Assembly (NCBI GenBank): GCA_029237695.1 | Contig: CM055272.1 | Coordinates: forward strand, 12,202,042-12,266,041 | Reading direction: 5' to 3' | Origin: Conchocele bisecta | Lineage: Eukaryota; Mollusca; Bivalvia; Lucinida; Thyasiridae | DNA length: 64,000 bases | Shown: positions 1-13,420 of the stretch, piece by piece | Layout of the letters: each line of letters begins with the position of its first letter | Position numbering within the stretch: position 1 is the first letter of the stretch | Notes under the pieces: generated by a model | Databases searched by the model: none | Seen by the model: only the letters and a program-made list of their open reading frames with translations | What the model was told of the DNA's origin: nothing | Translations under genes and position numbers: made by a program

Positions 1-2690
1 TCCCAAACAAACCAATACCCCCGTAATATACCTGTCCAACCAATTCCATGCCCGATCTAAGCCACCAATGGTTTTCCAGGTTACCTGTAGCCTGGGTGTT
101 TAACTAGTTTCCCCCACACCAATACCCCGTATCTACCTGTCCAACAGTTCCAATGGGATTCTTGGCTCCAATGGTGTTGTCACAAGGTACTGTACCTGTG
201 TGGTTTACAGTCTACCCACACCAATTACCCCGTAAATAAATCCTGTCCAACAGTTCCATGGATCTAGCCATCAATGATTGTCCAGGTACTGTTCATGTGT
301 GTGTACAGTCCTCCACACCAATACCCCATAATATACCTGTCCAACAGTTCCATGGATCTATCCACCAATAGTTGTTGAGGTACTGTACCTGTGTGTTTAC
401 AGTCCTCCACACCAATACCCCGTAATATACCTGTCCAACAGTTCCATGGATCTCACCACCAATGGTTGTCCTGGTACTGTACCTGTGTGTTACAGTCTCC
501 CACACCAATACCCGTAATATACCTGTCCAACAGTTCCATGGATCTAGCCACCAATGGTTGTCCAAGTACTGTACCTGTGTGTTACAGTCCCCCACACCAA
601 TACCCCGTAATATACCTGTCCAACAGTTCCATGGATCTAGCCACCAATGGTTGTCCAGGTACTGTACCTGTGTGCTACAGTCCTCCACACCAATACCCCG
701 TAATAAACCTGTCCAACAGTTCCATGGATCTAGCCACCAATGGTTGTCCAGGTACTGTACCTGTGTGTTTACAGTCTCCCACACCAATACCCCGTAATAT
801 ACCTGTCCAACAGTTCCATGGATCTAGCCACCAATGGTTGTCCAGGTACTGTACCTGTGTGTTTACAGTCCTCCACACCAATACCCCGTAATATACCTGT
901 CCAACAGTTCCATGGATCTAGCCACCAATAGTTGTCCAGGTACTGTACCTGTGTGTTTACAGTCCTCCACACCAATACCCCGTAATATACCTGTCCAACA
1001 GTTCCATAGATCTAGCCACCAATGGTTGTCCAGGTACTGTCCAGGTACTGTAGTTCCATGGATCTAGTCACCAATGGTTGTCGAGGTACTGTAGCTGTGT
1101 GTTTACAGTCCCCAACACCAATACCCCATAATATACCTGTCCATCAGTTCCATGGATCTAGCCACCAATGGTTGTCCAGGTACTGCTCCTGTGTGTTTAC
1201 AGTCCCCCACACCAATACCCCATAATGTACCTGTCCAATAGTTCCATGGATCTAGCCACCAATGGTTGTCCAGGTACTGTACCTGTGTGTTACAGTCCCC
1301 CACACCAATACCCCATAATGTACCTGTCCATCAGTTCCATGGATCTAAGCCACCAATGGTTGTCAGTACTGATCCCCCTGTGTTGTTTACCAGTTCCACA
1401 CAATACACCCCATTAATGTACCTGTCCAATAGTTCCATGGATCTAGCCACCAATGGTTGTCCAGGTACTGTAGCTGTGTGTTTACAGTCCCCCACACCAA
1501 TGCCCCGTAATATACCTGTCCAACAGTTCCATGGATCTAGCCACCAATGGTTGTCCAGGTACTGTAGCTGTGTGTTTACCCCACACCAATACCCCATACT
1601 ATACCTGTCCAACAGTTCCATTGATCTAGCCACCAATGGTTGTCCAGATGCTGTAGCTGTGTGTTTAGTCCCCCACACCAATACCCCGTAATATACCTGT
1701 CCAACAGTTCCATGGATCTAGCCATCAATGGTTGTCCATGTACTGTAGCTGTGGGTTTACAGTCCCCCACACCAATACCCCGTAATATACCTGTCCAACA
1801 GTTCCATGGATCTAGCCACCAATGGTTGTCCAGGTACTGTACCTGTGTGTTTACAGTCCCCCACACCAATACCCCGTAATATACCTGTCCAACAGTTCCA
1901 GGTACTATACCTGTGTGTTTACAGTCCCCACACCAATATACCCCGTAATATACCTGTCCAACAGTTCCATGGATCTAGCCACCAATGATTGTCCAGGTAC
2001 TGTTCCTGTGTGTTTACAATCCCCCACACCAATACCCTTTTAATATACCTGTGCAACAGTTCTATGGATCTAGCCATCAATGGTTGTCCAGGTACTGTAC
2101 CTGGGTGTTACCCACACCAATACCCCGTAATATACCTGTCCATCAGTTCCATGGATCTAGCCACCAATGGTTGTCCAGGTACTGTACCTGTGTGTTTACA
2201 ATCCCCCACACCAATACCCTGTAATATACCTGTCCAACAGTTCTATGGATCTAGCCATCAATGGTTATCCAGGTACTGTAGCTGTGTGTTTACAGTCCCC
2301 CACACCAATACCCCGTAATATACCTGTCCATCAGTTCCATGGATCTAGCCACCAATGGTTGTCCAGGTACTGTACCTGTGTGTTACAGTCCCCCACACCA
2401 ATACCCCGTAATATACCTGTTCAACAGTTCCATGGATCTAGCCACCAATAGTTGTCCAGGTACTGTACCTGTGTGTTACAGTCCCCCACACCAATACCCC
2501 GTAATATACCTGTCCAACAGTTCCATGGATCTAGCCACCAATGGTTGTCCAGGTACTGTTCCTGTGTGTTACAGTCCCCCACACCAATACCCCGTAATAT
2601 ACCTGTCCAACAGTTCCATGGATCTAGCCATCATGTACCATGTACCTGTGTGTTACCCACATCAATACCCCGTAATATACCTGTCCAACT
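1..2690. repeat. 94-bp minisatellite (array 1)
   Basis: About 28 head-to-tail copies of a 93-94 bp unit recognisable by ccatggatctagccacc, ggttgtccaggtactg and cccacaccaatacccc. Copies in the middle are nearly identical, while the first 300 bp and last 60 bp are diverged. The array runs off the left edge. It lies upstream of the first exon seen, so it is either in an earlier intron or in 5' flanking DNA. Open frames on both strands are by-products of the periodicity. Confidence 0.95.
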
Positions 2691-2826
2691 GTTCACCTTG
2701 GGCATCAAAAAATATTTTCCTAGTATTTCCATCCCACTGGTCTGTCGGATGAGACTTTAAACTGTGGTCCCGTCTCTATATGACCTTAGCTGTTGCTGGG
2801 ACGTTAAACCCTTTCACTTTCACTTT
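2691..2826 (+). mobile_element. SINE-like insertion in array 1
   Basis: Unrelated DNA interrupts one 94-bp unit between its ccaac and ttccat parts. It ends with atgaccttagctgttgctgg and gacgttaaaccc followed by cactttcacttt. The same tail occurs at about 61425-61500 and a variant of it in the 48271 SINE. I read it as the 3' part of a SINE, but no target-site duplication is clear. Confidence 0.6.
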
Positions 2827-2913
2827 CCATAGATCTAGCCACCAATGGTTCTTGTTCAAGTACTTTACTTGTGTGTTACCCACACCAAAACCTCGTAATG
2901 ATACCTGTCCAAT
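2827..2913. repeat. Orphan 94-bp unit
   Basis: A diverged copy of the array 1 unit (atagatctagccaccaatgg, then cccacaccaaaacctcgtaa) lies beyond the SINE-like insertion. It shows that the array once continued past 2690. Confidence 0.8.
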
Positions 2914-3404
2914 TGATATAAGTCTTTAGTCCATGCTAGTAATCACTGACTTACACCATACCAAGGGTGAGGCAAAATTGCTTTGAAATATATAATTATG
3001 TGTGTTAAAGTGTTTTTTATACAAAATTTGTGCAAAATATTTTAAGTGCCTTATATCTCGCAATCATTCACCTTGGGGTCATAAATACACATTGGGATCA
3101 TCAATTCGCCCTGAGATGATCAAATGCATCGTAGTGTTCAACATGCAAGATGTGGCTCATTTGTTACTTATATAGATAGTATACTACAACAGGTATTATT
3201 TGATTTCTTATAGCATAGTTGTATTGACATAGCTGGAATAACTATTCAGCCAATCAGATACACTATTGTAATTGAGATGTAATATCTCATGATATTGTCT
3301 TAATGGGCATGTGACTCACGAAAACTGCATGTGCAGTCTATACTGCACTGTTTGCTACTATTGTATGCCTGTGAAGAAAACTGGTTCCATATCTGGCTGC
3401 CTGA
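2914..3404. other. AT-rich spacer, nothing recognised
   Basis: Low-GC sequence between arrays 1 and 2. I see no exon whose splice phases match the downstream gene, and no clear repeat. Confidence 0.6.
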
Positions 3405-6400
3405 TTGTAGTACTTTGCTGCTCATCAGTGGTAATTAACTTATTGTCACTCTACACAGTCCACATACTGTCAAACTGCCTGACATTGTGGCATGCCACAT
3501 TGTAACTTATTGTCACTCTACACAGTCAACATACTGTCATATGCCTGATTGTTGATGCAGTTTTAATTTGTCATCTACACAGTCAACATACTGTCATACT
3601 GCCTGACATTGTGGCATGCCACGTTGTAACTTATTGTCACTCTACACAGTCAACATACTGTCATACTGCCTGACATTGTGGCTCGCCACGTTGTAACTTA
3701 TTCTCACTCTACAAGTCAACATACTGTCTATGCCTGATTGTGGCTACGTTGTAACTTATTGTCACTCTACACAGTCAACATACTGTCATACTGCCTTGAC
3801 ATGTGCTCGCACAAATTGTATTGAACATGTACACAGTCAACATACTGTCACTGTGATTGTGGCTCCACGTTTTGAACTTATTGTCACTCACAGTCAACAT
3901 ACTGTCATACTGCCTGACATTGTGGCTGCCACGTTGTAACTTATTGTCACTCTACACAGTCATACTGTCTATGCCTGATTGTGGCTCCAGTTGAATTATT
4001 GTCATCTACACAGTCAACATTCTGTCATATTGCTGACTTGTGGCTCCAAGTTGTAACTTATGTCACTCTACACAGTCAACATACTGTCAAACAGCACATT
4101 GTGGCTTCTCCCCACGTTGTAACTTATTGTCAATCTACAGTCAACATACTGTCATACTGCTGAGACATTGTTGCATGCCACGTTTAATTTATTTTCACTC
4201 TAACAACAGTCAACATACAGTCCAAACTGCCTGACATTGTGGCATGCCACGTTGTAACTTATTGTCACTCTACACAGTCAACATACTGTCATACTGCCTG
4301 ACATTGTGGCTCGCCACGTTGTAACTTATTCTCACTCTACACAGTCAACATACTGTCATACTGCCTGACATTGTGGCTCTCCACGTTGTAACTTATTGTC
4401 ACTCTACACAGTCAACATACTGTCATACTGCCTGACATTGTGGCTCGCCACGTTGTAACTTATTGTCACTCTACACAGTCAACATCACGTCCATAACTTG
4501 CTACATTGTGGCAATGCCACGTTGTAACTTATTGTCACTCTAAACAGAGTCAACATATGTCACAGCCTGACAATTGTGGCTCGCCACGTTGTAACTTATT
4601 GTCACTCTACAGTCAACATACTGTCATACTGCCTGACATTGTTGCATGCCACGTTTTAATTTATTGTCACTCTACACAGTCAACATACTGTCATACTGCC
4701 TGACATTGTGGCATGCCACGTTGTAACTTATTGTCACTCTACACAGTCAACATACTGTCATACTGCCTGACATTGTGCTGTGCATCGCCCACGTTTGTAA
4801 CTTATTCTCACTCTACACAGTCAACATACTGTCATATTGCCTGACATTGTGGCTCTCCACGTTGTAACTTATTGTCACTCTACACAGTCAACATACTGTC
4901 AAACTGCCTGACATTGTGGCTCGCCACGTTGTAACTTAATTGTCACTCTACACTCCAGTCAACATACTGTCAAACAAGCAATGACATTGTGGTCGCCACC
5001 CATGTTTGTAAATTATTTGTCACTCTACTCAGTCAAACATACGTCAATACTGCCTATATTGTGGCACGCCATGTTTAACTAATTGTACTACACAATCAAC
5101 TACTGTCATACTGCTGATATTGTGCTCGCCACCGTTTGTAAACTTATTGTTCACTCTACACAGTTCAAAACATTTTCTGTCGAAACTGCCTGACATTGTG
5201 GCTCGCCACGTTGTAAGTTATTGTCAACTCACACAGTTTCAACTTACTGTCCGTACTGCCTGGATATTGTTGCAGCCACGTTGTAATTATTGGTACTACA
5301 CCAATCAACATTACTGTTCGTTAACTTGCATGATATTGTCGCACACCATGTTGTACTTATTGTCACTCTACACAGTCAACATTCTGTCATACTGCCTGAC
5401 ATTGTGGCACACAATGTTGTTGTATAACCTTATTGTCCACTCTACTTCAGTAAATACTGTCCCATACCTGCCTGACATTGTTGCACCACCATGTTTGTAA
5501 CTTTTATTGGACACTCTACACAATCAACATACTGCTCAAATTACTGGTCTGAAATTGTGGCACCACCATGTTGTTAACCTTATTGTCACTCTAACAATGG
5601 AACATACTGTCATTAACTGCCTTTTGGATATTGTCGCACAACCATGTTGTTACTTATTGACATATAACACAGTCAAAATAATAAACATTATGTCTACTGC
5701 TGGAAATTGTGGACACACCATGTTGTAACTTATTGTCACTTACACAGTCAACATACTGTCCGTACTGCCTGGATATTGTCCGGCTACACCCATGTTGATA
5801 ACTTTTTGTCAATTCTACAGGTCAACATACTGTCATTACTGCCTGAAACATTGTGGCACACCTTGATTGTAATTATTGTCCTCTTCTAACACAGTCAAAT
5901 ACTGTCATACTGCCTGACATTGTGGCACACCATGTTGTAAACTTATTGTCACTTCTACAAAGTCAACATACTGTCATACTGCCTGCCATTGTGGACAACC
6001 ATGTTGTAACTTTATTGTCACTCTACACAGTCCATATATCTTCATACTGCCTGACCATTGTTGGCACACCATGTTGTAAAACTTATTGTCACTCTACTAA
6101 AGTCAACATTACTGTCATTACTGCCTGAACATTGTGGCACACCATGTTGTAACTTATTGTTTCACCTCTACTCTCAGTCAACATTACTGTCAAATACTGC
6201 CTGGACATTGTGGCACAACCACATTGGTAAAGTTAACTTTTGTCACTACACAATGCAACATACTGGTACATACTGCCTGGACATTGTGGGCTACGCCACG
6301 TTGTAACTTATTGTCACTCTTACCACAGTCCAACAAATACTGTTCATACTGCCATGACATTGTGGCCACACCAATGTTGTAATCTTATTGTCACTCTACA

Positions 6401-9000
6401 CAGTCAACATACTGTCATACTGCTGGACATTGTGGAACACCATGTGTAAACTTATTGTCACTCTACCAATCAACATCTGTCATACTGCCTGCATTGGGCA
6501 CACCATGTTGTAACTTATGGCTCACGCTACCACAATCATCATACTGTCCATACTGCTGATATTGTAGCACCCCAGGTTGTACTTATTGTCACTTACACAG
6601 TCAACCTACTGTCCTACTGCTGACATTGTGGACACCATGTTGTAACTTATTGTCACCTACACAGTCAACATTACTGTCGTACGGCCTGATCTTGTGCACA
6701 CCATGTTGTAACTTTATTGACACTCGCCAAAGTCAAAATATGTCATACTGCCTGACATTGTGGCACACCATGTTTTAACTTATTGTCATCTACACAGTCA
6801 ACATACTGTCATACTGCCGACATTGTGGACACCATGTTGTAACTTATTGTCACCTCTACAAAGGTCAACATACCTGTCATACTGGCCTGACATTGTGGCA
6901 CACCATGTTGTAAACTTATTGTACTCTACACAGTTCAACATACTGTCATACTGCCTGACATTGTGGCACACCATGTTGTAACTTATTGTCACTCTACAAG
7001 GTCAACATACTGTCATACTGCCTGACATTGTGGCACACCGTGTTGTAACTTAGTGTCACTCTACAAATCAACATACTGTCATACTGCCTTGACATTGTGG
7101 CATGCCTCGTTTTATTTATTGTCACTCTACACAGTTCAACATACTGTCAATACTTGCCTGACATTGTGGCATGCCTCGTTGTAACTTATTGTCAACTCTT
7201 AACACAGTCAAACATACTGTCTACTGCCCTGGACATTGTGGCCTTCGCCACGTTTGTAATTATATCTCACTTTACACAGTCCAACATACTGGTCATATTC
7301 GCCTGACATTGTGGGGCTCTCCTCGTTGTAACTTATGTCAACTTCTAACACAGTTCAACATACTGTTCATACTGCCTGACATTGTGGCTTAGCCACGTGT
7401 AAACTTAATTGTCACTCTACACAGTCAACCATACTGTCAAACTGCCTGACATTGTGGTCGCCACGTTGTAAGTTATTGTCACTCTACACTGTTCACATTC
7501 TGTAGACTGCCTGATATTGTGGCACGCCACGTTGTAACTTATTGTCACTACACAATCAACATACTGTCGTACTGCCTGATATTGTCGCACACCATGTTGT
7601 AACTTATTGTCACTCTACACAGTCAACATACTGTCTACTGCTGACATTGTTTGCACACCATGTTGTAACTTTTGTACACTCTACAAGTCAACATAATGTC
7701 TACTGCCTGACATTGTGCACACCATGTTGTAATTTTGTTCCACTCTACACAATCAACATTACTGGTCATACTGCCTGACATTGTGGCACACCATGTTGTA
7801 ACTTATTGTCACTCTACACAATCAACATACTGTCATACTGCCTGATATTGTCGCACACCATGTTGTAACTTATTGTCACTCTACACAGTCAACATACTGT
7901 CATACTGCCTGACATTGTGGCACACCATGTTGTAACTTATTGTCACTCTACACAGTCAACATACTGTCGTACTGCCTGATATTGTCGCACACCATGTTGT
8001 AACTTATTGTCACTCTACAAAGTCAACATACTGTCATACTGCCTGACATTGTGGCACACCATGTTGTAACTTATTGTACTCGTACACAGTAACATACTGT
8101 CATAATGGCCTGACATTGTGGACACCATGTTGTACTTTATTGTCACTCTACAAAGTCATCCATTCTGTCATACTGCCTGCATATGTGGCACACCATGTTG
8201 TAACTTATTGTTCACTCTCACGGTCAATACTGTCATTACTGCCTGACATTGTGGCACACCATGTTGTAACTTATTGTCACTCTACACAGTCAACATACTG
8301 TCATACTGCCTGACATTGTGGCACACCATGTTGTAACTTATTGTCACTCTACACAGTCAACATACTGTCATACTGCCTGACATTGTGGCACACCACATTG
8401 TAACTTATTGTCACTACACAATCAACATACTGTCATACTGCCGGACAATTCTGTGGGCATGCCACGTTGTAATATTGTCCACTCTACACAGTTCAAACAT
8501 TCTGTCTACTGCCTGACATTGTGGAACACCATTGTTGTAATTATTGTCACTCTACACCAGTCAATACATACTGGTATTAACTGCCTGACATTGTGGCACG
8601 CCACGTTGTAACTTATTGTCACTCTACACAGTCAACATACTGTCATACTGCCTGACATTGTGGCACACCATGTTGTAACTTATTGTCACTCTACACAGTC
8701 ACATACTGTCCCCCCCCCCCATTCTCCTGACATTGTGGCACACCACGTTGTAACTTATTGTCACTCTACACAGTCAACATACTTGTCATACTGCCTGACA
8801 TTGTGGCACACCACGTTGTAACTTATTGTCACTCTACACAGTCAACATACTGTCATACTGCCTGACATTGTGGCATGCCACGTTGTAACTTATTGTCACT
8901 CTATACAGTCAACATACTGTCATACTGCCTGATATTGTGGCACGCCACGTTGTAACTTATTGTCACTCTACACAGTGAACATACTGTCATACTGCCTGAA
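3405..9000. repeat. 67-bp minisatellite (array 2)
   Basis: About 80 copies of a 67-bp unit with the landmarks gttgtaacttattgtcactc, tacacagtcaacatactgtc and atactgcctgacattgtgg. Units fall into variants (gcatgccacgttg, ctcgccacgttg, cacaccatgttg) that occur in runs, as expected from local unit expansion. From about 4920 to 7780 the units carry many one-base insertions and deletions. Units before 4900 and after 7790 are much cleaner. A poly-C tract at 8711 replaces part of one unit. Confidence 0.95.
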
Positions 9001-9140
9001 TCTGTATTCACCCGAGACACATCCGAGGGTAATATACCTTCAGGCGGGTAATACGACAACATGTTGATTGTATAGAATCACAATATCATCAAACAGATTC
9101 CTAATATTTCTCATTTCCAGTCAATTTGATTTGAGTCATG

Positions 9141-9175
9141 TTGACGGGCAACATTTGGCTCCTGTTGCCCGTCAA
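9141..9175. other. Perfect 12-bp hairpin before exon 1
   Basis: Arms ttgacgggcaac and gttgcccgtcaa flank an 11-nt loop, about 40 bp upstream of the exon 1 acceptor. It could fold in the pre-mRNA. Function is unknown and chance or an old MITE tip is possible. Confidence 0.5.
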
Positions 9176-9217
9176 ACTGTCTAATGAATTTTATCTGATT
9201 GTTTACTTTCCCAACAG

Positions 9218-9290
9218 GTGTTGATGTGTGTGAAAATTTGGTACCTATCGCTTTCCTCGCATGTGCAGAGAAACTTGGAAATCACTGTTG
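9218..9290 (+). CDS. Exon 1: first half of six-Cys module 1
   Basis: This 73-nt exon enters in phase 1 and leaves in phase 2 between acceptor ttcccaacag and donor gtgagt. It encodes VDVCENLVPIAFLAC followed by AEKLGNHC, giving cysteines C1-C3 of the module. The donor interrupts the codon directly after C3 (TG, completed as Trp by exon 2). Modules 2-5 have an intron at the same place. The coding exon before it is not in the part of the window I can read. The segment is predicted to be mostly helical, and its function is unknown. Confidence 0.82.
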
Positions 9291-10426
9291 GTGAGTGTAC
9301 CGTGTTATTGATTATTCGGTATACCGTACATTGTTACATGAAGGATATTGTAAAACACCCACAGCTTGAACAAATGTCTTGTATATATTTTATGCTGAGG
9401 AGACACTCTAAATGGTGTTACCATTCCTTTAATCCATCTTATGGAGGTGGTTCAGGTTCGTGATCACAACATATTTTTTCATCAAGAAATAAAGAAAATA
9501 GATGTTTGTGGGAAATGTTGCTGCTTGTGAATCAGTACCTCCATGAAATTGGCTAATAGCAGGAGCCCCGTCTGTACCGACCTCTCTCAGTTATGTACGG
9601 AACATGAAATGGTACATTATATACGTTCGACTTATAATTCACTTCTCTGGTATCATATTTGTGAAATGAGACCAATTTTTTATGTCTGAAAGTTTATTCT
9701 GTTGACCATTGTCGCCTTGAAACTTTATACAATGATGTGTTTGTTGTCTTCATGTGGAATTGTACATGTGCATTTACCACATGTTAATCGTATAAACTTG
9801 GACAAACACTTGATGTTTATTATATTCGCCTTGCATCATGAAATATTTATTGAATTTGGTCTTCATCTGAAGATAGTCGAGGGGATACTATGGACACCGA
9901 ACATCGTCCGCGTCCGCTCCCGCGTCCGCGCCCGCGTCCGCCGTAGACATTTATTCATAACTCGAATACCCTTTGGAATTTATTCATGATTCTTCACACA
10001 TGCATATACCACGACTAAAAGGTGTGTTGCGTGCAAGAATGAAACTCTTGCCTCACTAATTTTTATACGCCTGTTTGAAAAAAAGAGGACGTATTATGTA
10101 CTCACCTTGTACGGGCGGGCAGGCTGTCACAGTTTGTACATGCGATAACTAGACTTCTACTCGACGGATCGTAACCAAATTCGGAAAACATATTTATCAC
10201 GGCAAGGTGAAGAAGGCTATTGATTTTAAAATATTTCCGATGACTTGTCTCCGTTTGGCGGCTATTTTAATTTTCAGGCACTATATCCTTGTCCATGCAA
10301 TAACGAGTTTTACTTGACAGATCGTAATCAAGTTTGGTACACATATTTTATCATGGCAAGATGAAGAACCCTATTGGTTTTCAAAAATATATGTGTGATG
10401 ACTTACTCCCCTTGGTGGCCATTTTT

Positions 10427-11167
10427 AGTCACGCCTGCTTTACCCGTTGTTGTTGTCGTCGTCGTCCGAAATGTCAAAAAGTTTGTACAAACTTCGTCAT
10501 CATGGTATAACTTTAATATTACTTGACAAATTGATTCAATATTTGGACCCTTGATATGTGAGCATCTGGAACATGCTCATGCCGCCATTGATATGACCCT
10601 GATCTTTTTTACTTTCACATTTTTGCGGAAACAGTTATCCATTTTTTTTGCATCAAAAAGTTTGTACAAGTTTCTTTATCATGATATAACTTTAATATTA
10701 CTTCACAGATTGCTTCAATGTTTGGACACTTGATACATGTGAACATGTGGAAGACATTAACATAACCTTCACCTTTAGTACCTTCACATTTTTGTGGAAA
10801 CACTTTTTGCGTTAAAAAGTTTGTACAAGTTTCTTCATAATCGTATAACATTACTTTATGGACTGTTTCATTATTTGGACACATGATGCATTTAAACATT
10901 TGGAACACACTTATGCCGCCATTAACATGACCTTGACCTTTTTGTTACCTGGGAGTTGTATTGGGTTATGCCCATTATAAAAGTAGTAAGATTATTACTG
11001 ATCCTACTGCTTTTGGGAGGGTGCTAAATGATTCTGGTGTGGCGAGGACCTGGCATCAGATCAAGATTATGTCAAAAAGTTTCTTCAACTGTGACTTTTT
11101 TCTTGTTTTTAGCATGCACTTCTCTGACGGTTTTTGTGAATCTTACTTGAATTACAGAATTCTTATT
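10427..11167. mobile_element. Third-level element in intron 1 (cgcgcctgcttt family)
   Basis: It begins tcacgcctgctttacccg with gtcgtcgtcgtc and ends gaattcttatt. Tandem units carry gtcaaaaagtttgtacaa and atgaccttgacctttttg. It sits after ggtggccattttt of the second-level element, whose uninterrupted copy at about 48170 reads ggccatttttaatttctgca. Related copies are at 56843-57448 and 63069-63639. Confidence 0.72.
10945..11068. mobile_element. SINE-like fragment, fourth level of the nest
   Basis: This segment (gcccattataaaagtagtaa, then ctggtgtggcgaggacctgg) matches parts of the SINE-like sequences at about 52735-52820 and 48450-48500. It interrupts the internal repeat of the third-level element. 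Its borders are approximate. Confidence 0.5.
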
Positions 11168-11919
11168 AATTTTTGCACTCTGTATCCTTGTCCATGCAGT
11201 AACTCAAATTCTACTTGATTGATCATAACGAAATTTGGTATACATGTTTATCAGCGCAAGATTAATACCCCTATTGGCTTTCAGTGAGTTATCTCCCCTT
11301 GTTAACTGGCTTTGCCTCGATGTGCGTATATTGTGACCTTCGGCACTCTAGTTTAGTTATCTCCCTTTCTTTTTTCTTGTCCGAAGCATAATTTGAACAC
11401 CCGTTGGAATATTTTCAGGAAACTTCACACATGCATAGACCACAGCCCAAAGGTGTGTTGTGTGCAATAATGACAACTCTTGTCGGGCTAATCTTTTTAG
11501 TTATCTCCCTTTGAATTCATGTTCGAGAATAACTTGATTGTTCTTTGGAATATTTTCTTGAAATTTCTCACATGCATGGAACAGAACCAAAGGTGTGGCG
11601 CATGCAAGAACTGCAACTCTTGCCTCACTAACTTATCTCCCTTTGTTTTTTGGGAACTGATTACTTGTCTGGAGCATAACTCGAATACCCTTTGGAATAT
11701 TTGTATGAAACCTCACACATGTGACCCATTGGTGTGTTGTGTATATGATAGACAACTGTTGCCTCTCATATTTTATTATTCCATTGTTGATATGCAAAAG
11801 TGGATATAGCGTTAGTCCATGTATGTATGGTAATCAGAGTATTGTACAATAATGTATATTCCCGTGGAAGTGTGATATGTGTGTTGTCATTCACCTGGAA
11901 CGTGTACATGTGTCTGCAG

Positions 11920-12038
11920 GTTTGTGGACTGTGTGAGATCCATGGACAAGGACACAGATTGCGACTATGTGAACATGACGGAAGTGGCATACAAGGCATA
12001 TTACCTCGTCACTGAATGGTATCCACCACCCTGCCAAG
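11920..12038 (+). CDS. Exon 2: second half of six-Cys module 1
   Basis: This 119-nt exon runs from phase 2 to phase 1, with acceptor tgtctgcag and donor gtacac. It encodes 39 full codons beginning FVDCVRSMDKDTDC, a central helical stretch (NMTEVAYKAYYLVTEW) and a closing PPPCQ. These supply cysteines C4, C5 and C6. The single G left after CAA pairs with AC of exon 3. One N-glycosylation sequon (NMT) is present. With exon 1 the module is about 63 residues long. A palindromic dispersed repeat starts only about 20 bp after the donor. Confidence 0.87.
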
Positions 12039-12055
12039 GTACACTGTTTTCCTTC

Positions 12056-12248
12056 ATATATGTGGTTGGGACTGGAGAAATGGGGCTTATGGGATTTGTG
12101 ATCAGTGTAGCTTCTGATCAAATAACAGTCTATTGTAGCCAGATAATGATCTATATTGCTTGTTAGAACAATGTAGATTCTGATCAGACTGTGGATGCCC
12201 CATTGTTCCAGTCACAGCCACATATGAGACAAGCCATGTGATTTTACA
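12056..12248. mobile_element. Palindromic dispersed repeat (MITE-like)
   Basis: Left arm tggttgggactggagaaatg pairs with right-arm cattgttccagtcacagcca. The interior has gatcagtgtagcttctgatc, itself near-palindromic. Related copies or parts occur at about 43005-43278, 51835-52015 and 61935-62195. Confidence 0.65.
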
Positions 12249-12302
12249 CATAAGAAGATGCTCAATTTTTTTTTGAAAAATATTTACAGAAAGTGTGATA
12301 TT

Positions 12303-12740
12303 TTTATGCCCCCATCAATTTATTGGGTGGGGCGGGGTGTGGGCATTATGTTTTACCCCAGTCCGTCTATCTGTCAGTCCGTAATGCAAATGCGTTTAAC
12401 TGTCCTTCATCAATTTCAATAATATTTGCCCACAATTTCTGTCTAGTGATGCTGCTTTGTTTCACACCCATGCCCAAACACTCAATGTCAAGGTCACTGA
12501 GGACTTATGTTCACTTTGTTTGTAAGGCAAATGCGTTTAATTTTTAATGTTTTCTCAATAACTCCTCAACTCCTTTACCAATTTCTGTGTCTGTCTAGGG
12601 ATGCTGCTTTGTTTCACACATGACTCGTGCTCGGACGCCCAAGCTCAAGGTCACTAGGGACTTATGTTCACCTTGTGTGTAAGGCAAATGCATTTAAGCT
12701 TTTAATCTTTCAATAATATTTGCCCAGAATGTCAGTCTAT
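12303..12740. mobile_element. Dispersed element with about 135-bp tandem units
   Basis: It starts after a T-tract at tatgcccccatcaattt and holds two to three units with tagggatgctgctttgtttc and aaggtcactgaggacttatg. A related unit lies at about 20020-20165. The right end is not clear. Confidence 0.55.
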
Positions 12741-13420
12741 GGATTAGCTTTGTAATAATGATGCCATTTTACTATCAATGTAAATATTTTTCATGAGATA
12801 TCACACACCTTTAAAATCACATGGTTAGTATCATATCAGATATTGGTTGATAGTGCAGTGGTACGGTGGTATAATTCAATACAGGGCGTTGTATGATCTA
12901 CGCTGTCGCCAGCAGTATCTCATTGATAAACAAGGCAGCTATCACATTATAGTGTTGTCCCAATATGACATGCAATTTTTATATATATTCAAAACTAAAA
13001 GTGGTGTGTATGTTGTATGTCAATGCATGGTTACCTATTGCAGATTGTACAACAGTGGTGTGTGAGATATATGTACAGTAGAGTTGGCGTGTAAGTGTAT
13101 CGTTTCCACGCACGCGTATCGTGTGTGTGCCGTGTTCGTCTCGTGCCGTGCTTTTAATGAGGACACAATTTGGCGTCCGCAAAGTTACAATCTATATCCC
13201 CCAAAGTGGGAACAATTTATATCCCCCTCCACAACCACCCTCCCCAGACGTTGTCTCTGATTACACTACATCCCGACCCCCACTAACCAGAACTTTCTGC
13301 ATGCAACACAGGGCGACTTAATTACATGACTCGAGTTACCGACAGACTGGTACCTGGACATAACGGACCAGATTTTGGACTAGCCATGTTTCGGTGGCCG
13401 ACTGTCTGACTCAGTGACGA

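Larger units (their letters stand above)
10065..11354. mobile_element. Second-level element in intron 1
   Basis: It lies between cctcactaattttt on the left and agttatctcccttt on the right. The uninterrupted host sequence at about 55613 reads ctaattttttagttatctcc, which gives the empty site. The unit contains tatccttgtccatgcaataa and ends gaccttcggcactctagttt. The same family hosts the intron 8 nest and ends at 49020. Confidence 0.7.
9882..11800. mobile_element. Host element of the intron 1 nest (gggatactatgg family)
   Basis: It starts near gaggggatactatggacacc with cgtccgcgtccgc runs and holds units of about 150 bp with cataactcgaatacccttt and aacttcacacatgcatag landmarks. Units lie at about 9945, 11350, 11500 and 11630. 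The same family recurs at 53099-54450 and 55390-55690. The element is split by the 10065-11354 insertion. Its exact ends are uncertain. Confidence 0.6.

Noticed and set aside
391..2451. Each 94-bp unit has tttacag and ccag/gtactg, resembling a repeated exon
   Set aside because: The would-be intron is only 23 bp, the phases (0 to 2) do not fit the gene, and the unit length shifts frame at each copy.
3338..3431. A possible exon between catgtgcag and donor-like gtaatt
   Set aside because: One frame is open from phase 1 to phase 1, but it overlaps the first decayed units of array 2, shows no match to the gene's modules and has a poor acceptor tract.
8711..8720. Poly-C tract replacing part of a 67-bp unit
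   Set aside because: A single homopolymer in an error-prone array is most simply a sequencing or assembly fault.
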